From NCBI RefSeq assembly GCF_016863475.1, contig NZ_BOOY01000016.1:124001-188000 (forward strand): a stretch of 64,000 nucleotides of DNA, in the 5' to 3' direction. Positions 43,523-51,212 of the stretch are shown piece after piece. Under the pieces are notes generated by a model. That model was not told the DNA's origin and did not search any database. It saw nothing but the letters and a program-made list of their open reading frames with translations. Each line of letters begins with the position of its first letter. Position 1 is the stretch's first letter. This DNA is from Spirilliplanes yamanashiensis. GTDB lineage: Bacteria > Actinomycetota > Actinomycetes > Mycobacteriales > Micromonosporaceae. Both the position numbers and the translations under genes were made by a program.

Positions 43523-44178
43523 CGGGCCAGCACCGCGCTCATGTCGCGGACCGCCCGCAGGGTCCCCCGCACCGTCCCGGTGACCTTCGACCGGGTCCCG
43601 GCGGCGCGCGGGTGGTAGGCGACGTCGACCTCCCGGACCCGCCACCCGGCCCGGCCCGCGGCCAGCAGCAGCTCCAGCGGGTAGCCGTACCGGCGGTCGC
43701 GCAGCCCGAGGGCGAGCAGGGCGTCGCGGCGGCACGCCCGGATCGGCCCGATGTCGTGCACCGGCAGGCCGGTGACCCGGCGCACCCGGGCCGCCAGCAC
43801 GGCGTTGCCGGCGCGGGCGTGCACCGGCCAGGCGCCCCGCGCGGACGGCCGGCGGCGCCCCACCACCAGGTCGGCGGCGCCGGCGCGCACCGGACCGGCG
43901 AGCGCCGGCAGGTCGGCCGGGTCGAACGAGCCGTCGGCGTCCAGGACGCAGACGACGCCGTCGGCGGGGTCCGCGGCGAGGACTCCGGCGTGGACGGCCG
44001 CGCCGTAGCCGGGCTCGGGCACCTGCACCACGACGGCGCCCAGGGCCAGCGCCACGTCGGCGGAGCCGTCGGCGGAGCCGTTGTCGGCCACGATCACCCG
44101 GTAGCCGGCCGGCATCCGCGCCAGCAGCCCGGGCAGCGCCGGGGCCTCGTCCCGGCAGGGCAGCACCACATCGGTCAT
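43519..44178 (-). CDS. Family 2 glycosyltransferase
   Basis: 219 residues, soluble GT-A: VVLPCRDEAPALPGLL, VIVADNGSADGS, the DXD-type VCVLDADGSFDP, and GRRRPSARGAWP; no C-terminal membrane helices. It resembles dolichyl- or polyprenyl-phosphate hexose synthases. TAGCTT on the minus strand lies 8 nt ahead of the ATG, so the operon may start here with a leaderless mRNA. First of five coupled genes. Confidence 0.85.
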   Translation of the reverse strand: MTDVVLPCRDEAPALPGLLARMPAGYRVIVADNGSADGSADVALALGAVVVQVPEPGYGAAVHAGVLAADPADGVVCVLDADGSFDPADLPALAGPVRAGAADLVVGRRRPSARGAWPVHARAGNAVLAARVRRVTGLPVHDIGPIRACRRDALLALGLRDRRYGYPLELLLAAGRAGWRVREVDVAYHPRAAGTRSKVTGTVRGTLRAVRDMSAVLAR

Positions 44179-44316
44179 GGCTGGGAAAGCTAGCGGCGGC
44201 ACCGGCCGGACAACCCTTACGAAACGATGATCGGATCGGCCGGTTCTTACCGGCCGGTGACGGCTGCGCCCGGACCGTTCCGCCGGGCGCCGGGCCGCCC
44301 TACGGTCGGCGCCGTG

Positions 44317-45363
44317 ATGCATGTGCTCGTGACCGGCGGCGCCGGTTTCATCGGATCCCACGTGACCGTCGCGCTCGCCGCGGCGGGCCACCGGGTGACC
44401 GTGCTCGACGCGGGACACCCGGCCGCCCACCGCCGGCCGCTGCCCGGCACGGTCGCCGGCCAGCCCGTCGTGCGGGCCGACGTGCGCGACGCCGCCGCGG
44501 TCGGCCGGGCGCTGGCCGGCGTCGACGCGGTGGTGCACCAGGCGGCGCTCGTCGGGCCCGGCGTCGACCTGGACGACCTGCCCGAGTACGTCGGCTGCAA
44601 CGACCTCGGCACGGCGGTGCTGCTCGCCGCGATGGCCCGGGCGGGCGTGCACCGGCTGGTGCTGGCCAGCTCCATGGTGGTCTACGGCGAGGGCGCCTAC
44701 GCGTGCCCCGCGCACGGGCCGGTCGCCCCCGCCCCGCGCCCCGTCGCCGACCTGGCCGCCGGGCGCTTCGAGCCGGGCTGCCCCGCCTGCGGCGCCCCGC
44801 TGGCGCCGGGACTGGTCACCGAGGACGCCCGGCTCGACCCGCGCAGCGGCTACGCCGCCACGAAGGTGGCGCAGGAACACCTCACCGCCGTGTGGGCGCG
44901 CCGGACCGGCGGATCGGTCGCGGCGCTGCGCTACCACAACGTGTACGGCCCCGGCATGCCGCGGGACACCCCGTACAGCGGCGTGGCCGCGATCTTCCGG
45001 TCCGCCCTGGAGGCCGGGACCGCGCCGCGGGTCTTCGAGGACGGCGGGCAGCGCCGCGACTTCGTGCACGTGCGCGACGTCGCGGCCGCGAACGTGGCGG
45101 CGCTGGCGTCGACCGCGCGCTCGGCCGGGTGGCGGGCGTACAACGTCGCGTCCGGTGTGGCCACCACCGTCGGCGGGATGGCGGCGGCGCTGGCCCGCGC
45201 CATGGACGGCCCGGAGCCGGTGGTGACCGGCGAGTTCCGGCTCGGCGACGTGCGGCACGTGCTGGCGTCCCCGGCCCGCGCCGAGGCCGAGCTGGGCTTC
45301 CGGGCCGCGGTGGGCCTGGACGGCGGGATGGCCGAGTTCGCCCGGGCCGCGCTGCGCGCATGA
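44317..45363 (+). CDS. NAD-dependent sugar epimerase/dehydratase
   Basis: 348-residue extended SDR. NAD motif GGAGFIGS at 7-14, SSMVVYG, catalytic YxxxK (Tyr179, Lys183), and RYHNVYGPGMP. An insertion between the SSMVVYG and YxxxK motifs carries three cysteines (Cys130, Cys155, Cys158 as GCPACG), looking like a metal knuckle. It probably makes the nucleotide sugar used by the divergent GT2. TACGGT at 44301-44306 lies 7 nt before an in-frame GTG at 44314, immediately before this ATG; either start could be used. The end overlaps the next gene as ATGA. Confidence 0.85.
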   Translation: MHVLVTGGAGFIGSHVTVALAAAGHRVTVLDAGHPAAHRRPLPGTVAGQPVVRADVRDAAAVGRALAGVDAVVHQAALVGPGVDLDDLPEYVGCNDLGTAVLLAAMARAGVHRLVLASSMVVYGEGAYACPAHGPVAPAPRPVADLAAGRFEPGCPACGAPLAPGLVTEDARLDPRSGYAATKVAQEHLTAVWARRTGGSVAALRYHNVYGPGMPRDTPYSGVAAIFRSALEAGTAPRVFEDGGQRRDFVHVRDVAAANVAALASTARSAGWRAYNVASGVATTVGGMAAALARAMDGPEPVVTGEFRLGDVRHVLASPARAEAELGFRAAVGLDGGMAEFARAALRA

Positions 45364-46685
45364 GGACCGCGCCGGCCCGCACGCCGGCCCGCACGGCCGG
45401 CCGCCGGGCGGACGTGTGGACGGGGGCGGCCGCGCTCGCCCTGTTCGCCGCCGCGGCCGTCGCCGGCGGCCTGCTGTACCTGGCGGGCCGGCCGGTGCAC
45501 GCCGGCGCGGCGCCGCTGTTCGCGCACTGGTCGCCGCACCTGGGGCCGGGCACCCCGCTCGCGCTCGGGGTGGCGGCGCTGGTGGTGTGGCGCGGCCCCG
45601 AGGTGGCGGCGGCCCTGGCGTGGCGGCGGCTGCTGGCCGCGGCGTACGCGGCGGCGGCCGCCTGGATCCTCGCCCTCGCACTGGTCGACGGCTGGGCCCG
45701 CGGGGTGGCGGGCCGGCTGACCACCCGGCACGAGTACCTGCACGAGGTGCCCGGGGTGACCGGCGTGCCGGCGCTGCTGCGCGCGTTCGGCGGCCGCATC
45801 CTCGACGGGTCCCCGGACTCGTGGACGACCCACGTCGCCGGGCACCCGCCCGGCGCCCTGCTCGTCTTCGTCGGCCTCGACCGGGCCGGGCTCGGCGGGG
45901 GCGGCTGGGCGGCGGTCGCGTGCGTGGCCGTCGGGGCCGTCACCGCGGTGGCCGTCCCGCAGACGGCGCGGCTGCTCGGCGGCGACGCCGCGGGGCGCGC
46001 GGCCGTGCCGTTCGCCGTCCTGTTCCCCGGCGCGGTCTGGGTGGGCGTCTCCGCGGACGGGCTGTTCGCCGGCGTCACCGCGGCGGGCGTCGCCCTGGTG
46101 ACGGCCGGCCTGGTCCGGCGCGCCCACGGGCCCGCCCTGCTCGGCGGGGTGCTGCTCGGCGCGGGCGTGTTCCTCAGCTACGGCCTGGTCCTGATGGCGC
46201 CGATCGTGCTGGCGGCGGCCCTGGCGGCGCGGCGGTGGCGGCAGCTGGTGACCGCCGCGCTCGGCGCCGCGGCGGTGGCGGCGGCGTTCGCGGCCGCCGG
46301 GTTCTGGTGGCTCGACGGCTACCACCTGGTCGTGCAGCGCTACTACCAGGGCATCGCCGCCGACCGCCCGTACGGCTACTGGGTGTGGGCGAACCTGGCG
46401 GCGCTGGCGGTCGCGGCCGGTCCCGCCGCGTTCGCCGTCCTGCGGCGGGCCGCCGTGGGCGGCCCGGCCGCGTACCGGCTGCTCCCGCTCGGCGCCGCGG
46501 CCGCCGTGCTGGCCGCGGACCTCAGCGGGCTGAGCAAGGCGGAGGTGGAACGCATCTGGCTGCCGTTCGCGGTGTGGGCGGCGGCCGGCGCGGCCCTGCT
46601 GCCCGCCGCCGACCGGCGCGGCTGGCTGGCCGTGCAGGCGGCGGTCGCGCTGCTGGTCAACCACCTGCTGCTGACCACCTGGTGA
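45360..46685 (+). CDS. Polytopic membrane protein, possible GT-C-type mannosyltransferase relative
   Basis: 441 residues with about 11 hydrophobic segments. The first large loop has HEYLHEVPGVTGVPALLRAF and THVAGHPPGALLVFVGLD, the latter with a HPPG motif seen in GT-C-like actinobacterial membrane proteins. RYYQGIAADRPYGYWVW and LSGLSKAEVERIWLPF lie in later loops. A role in moving or transferring a lipid-linked sugar is inferred from the fold and from coupling (ATGA) to the epimerase gene. Confidence 0.75.
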   Translation: MRTAPARTPARTAGRRADVWTGAAALALFAAAAVAGGLLYLAGRPVHAGAAPLFAHWSPHLGPGTPLALGVAALVVWRGPEVAAALAWRRLLAAAYAAAAAWILALALVDGWARGVAGRLTTRHEYLHEVPGVTGVPALLRAFGGRILDGSPDSWTTHVAGHPPGALLVFVGLDRAGLGGGGWAAVACVAVGAVTAVAVPQTARLLGGDAAGRAAVPFAVLFPGAVWVGVSADGLFAGVTAAGVALVTAGLVRRAHGPALLGGVLLGAGVFLSYGLVLMAPIVLAAALAARRWRQLVTAALGAAAVAAAFAAAGFWWLDGYHLVVQRYYQGIAADRPYGYWVWANLAALAVAAGPAAFAVLRRAAVGGPAAYRLLPLGAAAAVLAADLSGLSKAEVERIWLPFAVWAAAGAALLPAADRRGWLAVQAAVALLVNHLLLTTW

Positions 46686-46692
46686 GGCGGCG

Positions 46693-46986
46693 CTAGGGCT
46701 CCTCGCCGCGCAGGCGGGCGGCGTGCTGCCGCGCCACCTCCTCGTCGGCCCCGGCCGCGCGGAGCAGCTCGACCACCGGCCACAGCGCGGCCGCGTCGGC
46801 CTGCGCGCCGGTGGCGATGCGGTGCACGTAGTCACCGAGGACGACGCCGAGCACGACCGGGTCGCCCGGGCCGCCACCCAGCCCGGCCAGGGCCTCGTCG
46901 CGGGCGTCCTGCGACGCGGTCTCCAGGCCGGCCGCCAGGCGCCGCACCTCCGCGAGCCGGTGTTCGTCGAGCCGGGGGTCGCTCAT
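46693..46986 (-). CDS. Small hypothetical protein
   Basis: 97 residues, soluble and mostly helical, rich in Ala, Asp, Glu and Arg (LAEVRRLAAGLETASQDARD, ending AARLRGEEP). No family recognised. A minus-strand TAGGCT -10 (46993-46998) lies 6 nt before the ATG, suggesting a leaderless mRNA, which supports it being a real gene. Confidence 0.65.
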   Translation of the reverse strand: MSDPRLDEHRLAEVRRLAAGLETASQDARDEALAGLGGGPGDPVVLGVVLGDYVHRIATGAQADAAALWPVVELLRAAGADEEVARQHAARLRGEEP

Positions 46987-47028
46987 GCGGTCAGCCTAGG
47001 GCCTCCCGCCGCGCGCGGCCGCGCGGAA

Positions 47029-47634
47029 TCACGCCGGCGGCCCGGCCGGCAGGACGACGTGCAGGTGGCGGGGGCCGTGGACGCCCTCGACGCGGTTGAG
47101 TTCGATGTCGCTGGTGGCCGACGGGCCGCTGATCCAGGTGAGCGGGCGGCGCGGGTCGAGCCGGGTGAGGGCGTCCGGGACGCCCGCCACCACCTGGTCG
47201 GGACGCAGCACGCAGATGTGCAGGTCCGGCAGGAGGCTGAGGATGCGCCGGCCCTGGTCCGGGGAGCCGTCGAGGACGATCGTGCCGGTCTCGGCGACGG
47301 CGACCGCGGCGGCGGTGACGACGGCGTCGACGGTGGCGAGGCGGTCGGCGGTCAGGCCGTCGTCGGGCAGGGCGGTGATGCCGGCCGGGAGCCAGCCGGC
47401 GGGCAGGCCGGGCGGGACGGCGACGGTGGCGCCGGGCGGCAGGATCGTGGCGACGGTGGCGGCGACGGCGTCCGGGGCGCAGCGGTGCACCTCGGCGCGG
47501 TAGTCGGTGAGCCGGTCGACGAACAGGTCGGGGTCGGCCGGGGCGCCGGCGCCGCGGTAGGCGCGCGGGACTCCGCCGGCCGGGGTGGCGCCGGCGGCGC
47601 GGATCCGGGCGAGGATGAGGTCGCGGGAGCTCAC
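47029..47634 (-). CDS. lutC: L-lactate utilization protein LutC
   Basis: 201-residue LUD-domain protein: N-terminal RDLILARIRAAG, TAAAVAVAETGTIVLDGSPDQGR, and the C-terminal WISGPSATSDIELNRVEGVHGP typical of LutC/YkgG. It is part of the LutABC iron-sulfur complex oxidising L-lactate to pyruvate. GTG 47634 overlaps lutB as GTGA. Last gene of the rhamnose operon. Confidence 0.92.
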   Translation of the reverse strand: MSSRDLILARIRAAGATPAGGVPRAYRGAGAPADPDLFVDRLTDYRAEVHRCAPDAVAATVATILPPGATVAVPPGLPAGWLPAGITALPDDGLTADRLATVDAVVTAAAVAVAETGTIVLDGSPDQGRRILSLLPDLHICVLRPDQVVAGVPDALTRLDPRRPLTWISGPSATSDIELNRVEGVHGPRHLHVVLPAGPPA

Positions 47635-49061
47635 CGGGCGGCCCACCAGTCGCGGAACGTCTGCGGCGGCGGTTCGGGCAGGTCGCGCCCGGCGGTCCAG
47701 CCGGACAGCGGCGGGGGCAGGCCGCGGCCGCGGGGGCCGGCGAGGCGGCTGAGCCGGGCGGCGCGCTGGGCGGCGGCGTACAGGCGGGGGTGGTCCATGG
47801 TGTACGCGGCGGCGGCCATGGCGGCGGACTCGGCGCGCGGGTGCGGGGCGGCGTCGCGCAGGTGCACCAGCATCGACGGGATGTCGATCTTCACCGGGCA
47901 GGCGTCGAAGCAGGCCCCGCACAGCGACGACGCGTACGGCAGGGAGGCGTTGTCGGCGACGCCGGTGAGCTGCGGCGACAGCACCGCCCCGATGGGGCCG
48001 GGGTAGACGCTGCCGTAGGCGTGCCCGCCGGTGCGCTCGTAGACGGGGCACACGTTGAGGCAGGCGGAGCAGCGGATGCAGTGCAGCGCCGCGCGGCCCG
48101 CCTCGTCGGCGAGCACCGCGGTGCGGCCGTTGTCGAGCAGCACGAGGTGGAACGCCTGCGGCCCGTCGCCGGGGGTGACGCCGGTCCACATCGACGTGTA
48201 CGGGTTCATCCGCTCGCCGGTGGACGCGCGCGGCAGCAGCTGCAGGAACACCTCCAGGTCCTGCCAGGTCGGCACGACCTTCTCGATGCCCATGACGGTG
48301 ATGAGGGTCTCGGGCAGGGTGAGGCACATGCGCCCGTTGCCCTCGGACTCGACGACGGCGAGGGTGCCGGTGTCGGCGACGGCGAAGTTGGCGCCGCTGA
48401 CGGCGACGGGCGTGGTGAGGAACGTGTGCCGCAGGTAGCGGCGGGCGGCGCCGGCGAGCGCGGCCGGGTCGTCGGTGAGGTCGAGGTCGACGCCGGGCAT
48501 GGCGCGGAGGAAGATCTCGCGGATCTCGGCGCGGTTGCGGTGGATGGCGGGCACGAGGATGTGGCTGGGCCGGTCGTGGCCGAGCTGGACGATCAGCTCG
48601 GCCAGGTCGGTCTCGACGGGTTCGATGCCGGCGGCCTCCAGCGCCTCGTTGAGGCCGATCTCCTGGGTGGCCATCGACTTGACCTTGATGACGCGGTCGT
48701 GGCCGGTGGCCCGGACCAGGCCGGTGACGATGCGGTTGGCCTCGGCGGCGTCGGCGGCCCAGTGCACCACGCCGCCGGCGGCGGTGACGGCCGCCTCCAG
48801 CCGCTCCAGCAGCTCGGGCAGGCGGGCCATGACGTCGGCCTTGATGGCGGAGCCGGCGTCGCGCAGCTGCTGCCAGTCGGGCAGCTCGGCGATGACCGCG
48901 CCGGACTTGGCGCGGATGGTGGTGGTGGCGTGGCCGAGGTTGCGGCGCAGCTGCGGGTCGGCCAGGGCGCGGCGGGCGGCGGCGGGGAACGGCTCGTCGC
49001 CGCGCAGGTGCCCCACCCCGGGCGGCGCGGTCGCGGGCATGCCGAGGAAGGTGCGGCTCAC
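47631..49061 (-). CDS. lutB: L-lactate dehydrogenase iron-sulfur subunit LutB
   Basis: 476 residues. N-terminal LUD domain (VKSMATQEIGLNEALEAAGI, GANFAVADTGTLAVVESEGN) and two [4Fe-4S] clusters: CIRCSACLNVCP and CGACFDACPVKIDIPSML. It carries electrons in the LutABC complex. GTG 49061 overlaps the lutA stop as GTGA. Frames continuing upstream to 49553 are shadows of lutA. Confidence 0.93.
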   Translation of the reverse strand: MSRTFLGMPATAPPGVGHLRGDEPFPAAARRALADPQLRRNLGHATTTIRAKSGAVIAELPDWQQLRDAGSAIKADVMARLPELLERLEAAVTAAGGVVHWAADAAEANRIVTGLVRATGHDRVIKVKSMATQEIGLNEALEAAGIEPVETDLAELIVQLGHDRPSHILVPAIHRNRAEIREIFLRAMPGVDLDLTDDPAALAGAARRYLRHTFLTTPVAVSGANFAVADTGTLAVVESEGNGRMCLTLPETLITVMGIEKVVPTWQDLEVFLQLLPRASTGERMNPYTSMWTGVTPGDGPQAFHLVLLDNGRTAVLADEAGRAALHCIRCSACLNVCPVYERTGGHAYGSVYPGPIGAVLSPQLTGVADNASLPYASSLCGACFDACPVKIDIPSMLVHLRDAAPHPRAESAAMAAAAYTMDHPRLYAAAQRAARLSRLAGPRGRGLPPPLSGWTAGRDLPEPPPQTFRDWWAAR

Positions 49062-49786
49062 GGGGTCGCCGCCAGGATCTCGGCCAGGTGGACGGTGCGC
49101 ACGCCGGTGCGCAGCCGGGACAGCCCGCCGCCGATGTGCATGAGGCAGGACGAGTCGCCGGCGGTGCAGACGTCGGCGCCGGTGTCCACGACGTGGCGCA
49201 TCTTGTCGGCGAGCATCGCGGTGGACACGTCGGCGTTCTTGACGGCGAACGTGCCGCCGAACCCGCAGCACTCGTCGGCCCGCGGCAGCTCGACGAGGTC
49301 GAGGGCCCGCACGTGGCGCAGCAGCCGCAGCGGCTTGTCGCCGACGCGCAGCATCCGCAGCGAGTGGCAGGTCGGGTGGTACGTGACCCGGTGCGGGTAG
49401 TAGGCGCCCACGTCCTCGACGCCGAGCACGTCGACCAGCAGCTCGCTCAGCTCGTAGGTGCGCTCCGCGACGGCGGCGGCGCGGGCGGCGAGCCGCTCGT
49501 CGCCGAACCGGCGGGCCAGGGCGGCGTGCTGGTGGCGTACCGAGCCGACGCACGAGCCGGACGGCGCCACCACCACGTCGTACGGGGCGAACGCGCCGAC
49601 GTGCCGGCGCACCAGCGGCAGCGCGTCACGCTGGTAGCCGGTGTTGACGTGCATCTGCCCGCAGCAGGTCTGGTCCGGCGGGAACACCACCTCGTGGCCG
49701 AGGCGCTCCAGCAGCCGGACGGTCGCCTTGGCCGCCTCCGGGAACATGGTGTCGGCCAGGCACGTCACGAACAGCGCGATGCGCAT
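49058..49786 (-). CDS. lutA: L-lactate dehydrogenase subunit LutA
   Basis: 242 residues with two cysteine-rich CCG domains: FPPDQTCCGQMHVNTGYQ and ELPRADECCGFGGTFAVK, with further Cys in SGSCVGSVR and CTAGDSSCLMH. It coordinates a non-cubane Fe-S centre in relatives. ATG follows GGAGGTGA and lies directly after the rhaB stop (1 nt gap), placing lactate oxidation in the rhamnose operon. Confidence 0.93.
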   Translation of the reverse strand: MRIALFVTCLADTMFPEAAKATVRLLERLGHEVVFPPDQTCCGQMHVNTGYQRDALPLVRRHVGAFAPYDVVVAPSGSCVGSVRHQHAALARRFGDERLAARAAAVAERTYELSELLVDVLGVEDVGAYYPHRVTYHPTCHSLRMLRVGDKPLRLLRHVRALDLVELPRADECCGFGGTFAVKNADVSTAMLADKMRHVVDTGADVCTAGDSSCLMHIGGGLSRLRTGVRTVHLAEILAATP

Positions 49787-49787
49787 G

Positions 49788-51212
49788 TCACCTCCCCAGC
49801 CGGGCGGCGGCGGCGCGCCACGGGCCGTCGTCGCCGCACGGGTCGTACCGGACGATCTGTTGAGTCTGCAGCAGCAGGCCGCGCAGCGCAGCGAGATCGC
49901 CGGGGGCCACGCCGGCGGCGCGCGCCTGGACCAGCACGTTGCCGAGCGCGGTGGCCTCGACCGGGCCGGCCAGCACGGGCAGGCCGCAGGCGTCGGCGGT
50001 GAGCCGGCAGAGCAGCTCGTTGCGGGCGCCGCCGCCGACGACGTGCACCGCGTCGGCGTGCCGGCCGGACAGCTCCTGCACCTGCCGCACCGCGCGGCGG
50101 TGGGCCAGCGCCAGACTGTCCACGATGCACCGCACCACGGCGGCGGGCGTCGCGGGCGGCGGCTGGCCGGTGCGGCGGCAGGCGTCGGCGATGCGGGCGG
50201 GCATGTCGCCGGGGGCGAGGAAGACGGGGTCGTCGAGGTCGACGACGGCGGCGAAGGCGGGCTCGCGGGCGGCGGCGGCCAGCAGCGCGGGCAGGTCGGC
50301 GTCGCCCCACAGCCGCAGCGACTCCTGCAGCGGCCACAGCCCCATGACGTTGCGCAGGTAGCGCACGGTGCCGTCGACGCCGGCCTCGTTGGTGAAGTTC
50401 GCCAGCCGGCTGTCCTCGGTGAGCACCGGGTCGGCCAGCTCCGTCCCGACCAGCGACCACGTGCCGCAGGAGATGTAGGCGAAGTGCTCGCCGGTGGCGG
50501 GCACCCCGGCGACGGCGGACGCGGTGTCGTGCGAGCCGACGGCGACGACGTCGGGGCGGCCGGCCAGCCCGGCCTCCGGCAGCACGGGGCCGATCGCCTC
50601 GCCGGGCACGCGCAGCGGCGGGAACAGGTGCGCGGGGATGCCCGCGTCGGCCATCAGGTCCGTCGCCCAGGCGCGGCGGCGCAGGTCGTACAGCTGGGTG
50701 GTGGACGCGTTGGTGACCTCGGCGCCCACCTCGCCCGTGAGCCAGTACGCGATGAGGTCGGGGATCATCAGCAGCCGCTCGGCGGCTGCCAGCTGCGGGG
50801 TGCCGGCGGCGGCGGCGAGCTGGTACAGGGTGTTGAACGGCAGCTGCTGCAACCCGGTGGTGGCGTACAGGCGCTGCTCGCCGAGCCGCCCGGCGACCCG
50901 GGCGGCCACGCCGTCGGTGCGGCCGTCGCGGTAGTGCACCGGGTTGCCGAGCAGCGCGCCGATGGCGTCGAGCAGGCCGTAGTCGACGGCCCACGAGTCG
51001 ACGCCGACGCTGCGCACCTCGCCCGCGGCGCGCAGCCCGGCCAGCACGCCGCGGTACAGCCGCAGCACGTCCCAGTGCAGGGTGCCGGCCACTCGCACCG
51101 GCTCGTTGCCGAACCGGTGCGCGGTGGACAGCTCCAGCCGGCCGGGGCCGACCCGGCCGACCATGACCCGGCCGCTGGACGCCCCGAGGTCGACCGCGGC
51201 GAACGCGGTCAC
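49788..51212 (-). CDS. rhaB: L-rhamnulokinase
   Basis: 474-residue FGGY kinase: VTAFAAVDLGASSGRVMVG at the start, VGVDSWAVDYGLLD, VGSHDTASAVAGVP, SCGTWSLVG, and the C-terminal VVGGGARNELLCRLTAD. It phosphorylates L-rhamnulose at O1. GTG 51212 overlaps the aldolase stop as GTGA. Confidence 0.93.
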   Translation of the reverse strand: MTAFAAVDLGASSGRVMVGRVGPGRLELSTAHRFGNEPVRVAGTLHWDVLRLYRGVLAGLRAAGEVRSVGVDSWAVDYGLLDAIGALLGNPVHYRDGRTDGVAARVAGRLGEQRLYATTGLQQLPFNTLYQLAAAAGTPQLAAAERLLMIPDLIAYWLTGEVGAEVTNASTTQLYDLRRRAWATDLMADAGIPAHLFPPLRVPGEAIGPVLPEAGLAGRPDVVAVGSHDTASAVAGVPATGEHFAYISCGTWSLVGTELADPVLTEDSRLANFTNEAGVDGTVRYLRNVMGLWPLQESLRLWGDADLPALLAAAAREPAFAAVVDLDDPVFLAPGDMPARIADACRRTGQPPPATPAAVVRCIVDSLALAHRRAVRQVQELSGRHADAVHVVGGGARNELLCRLTADACGLPVLAGPVEATALGNVLVQARAAGVAPGDLAALRGLLLQTQQIVRYDPCGDDGPWRAAAARLGR

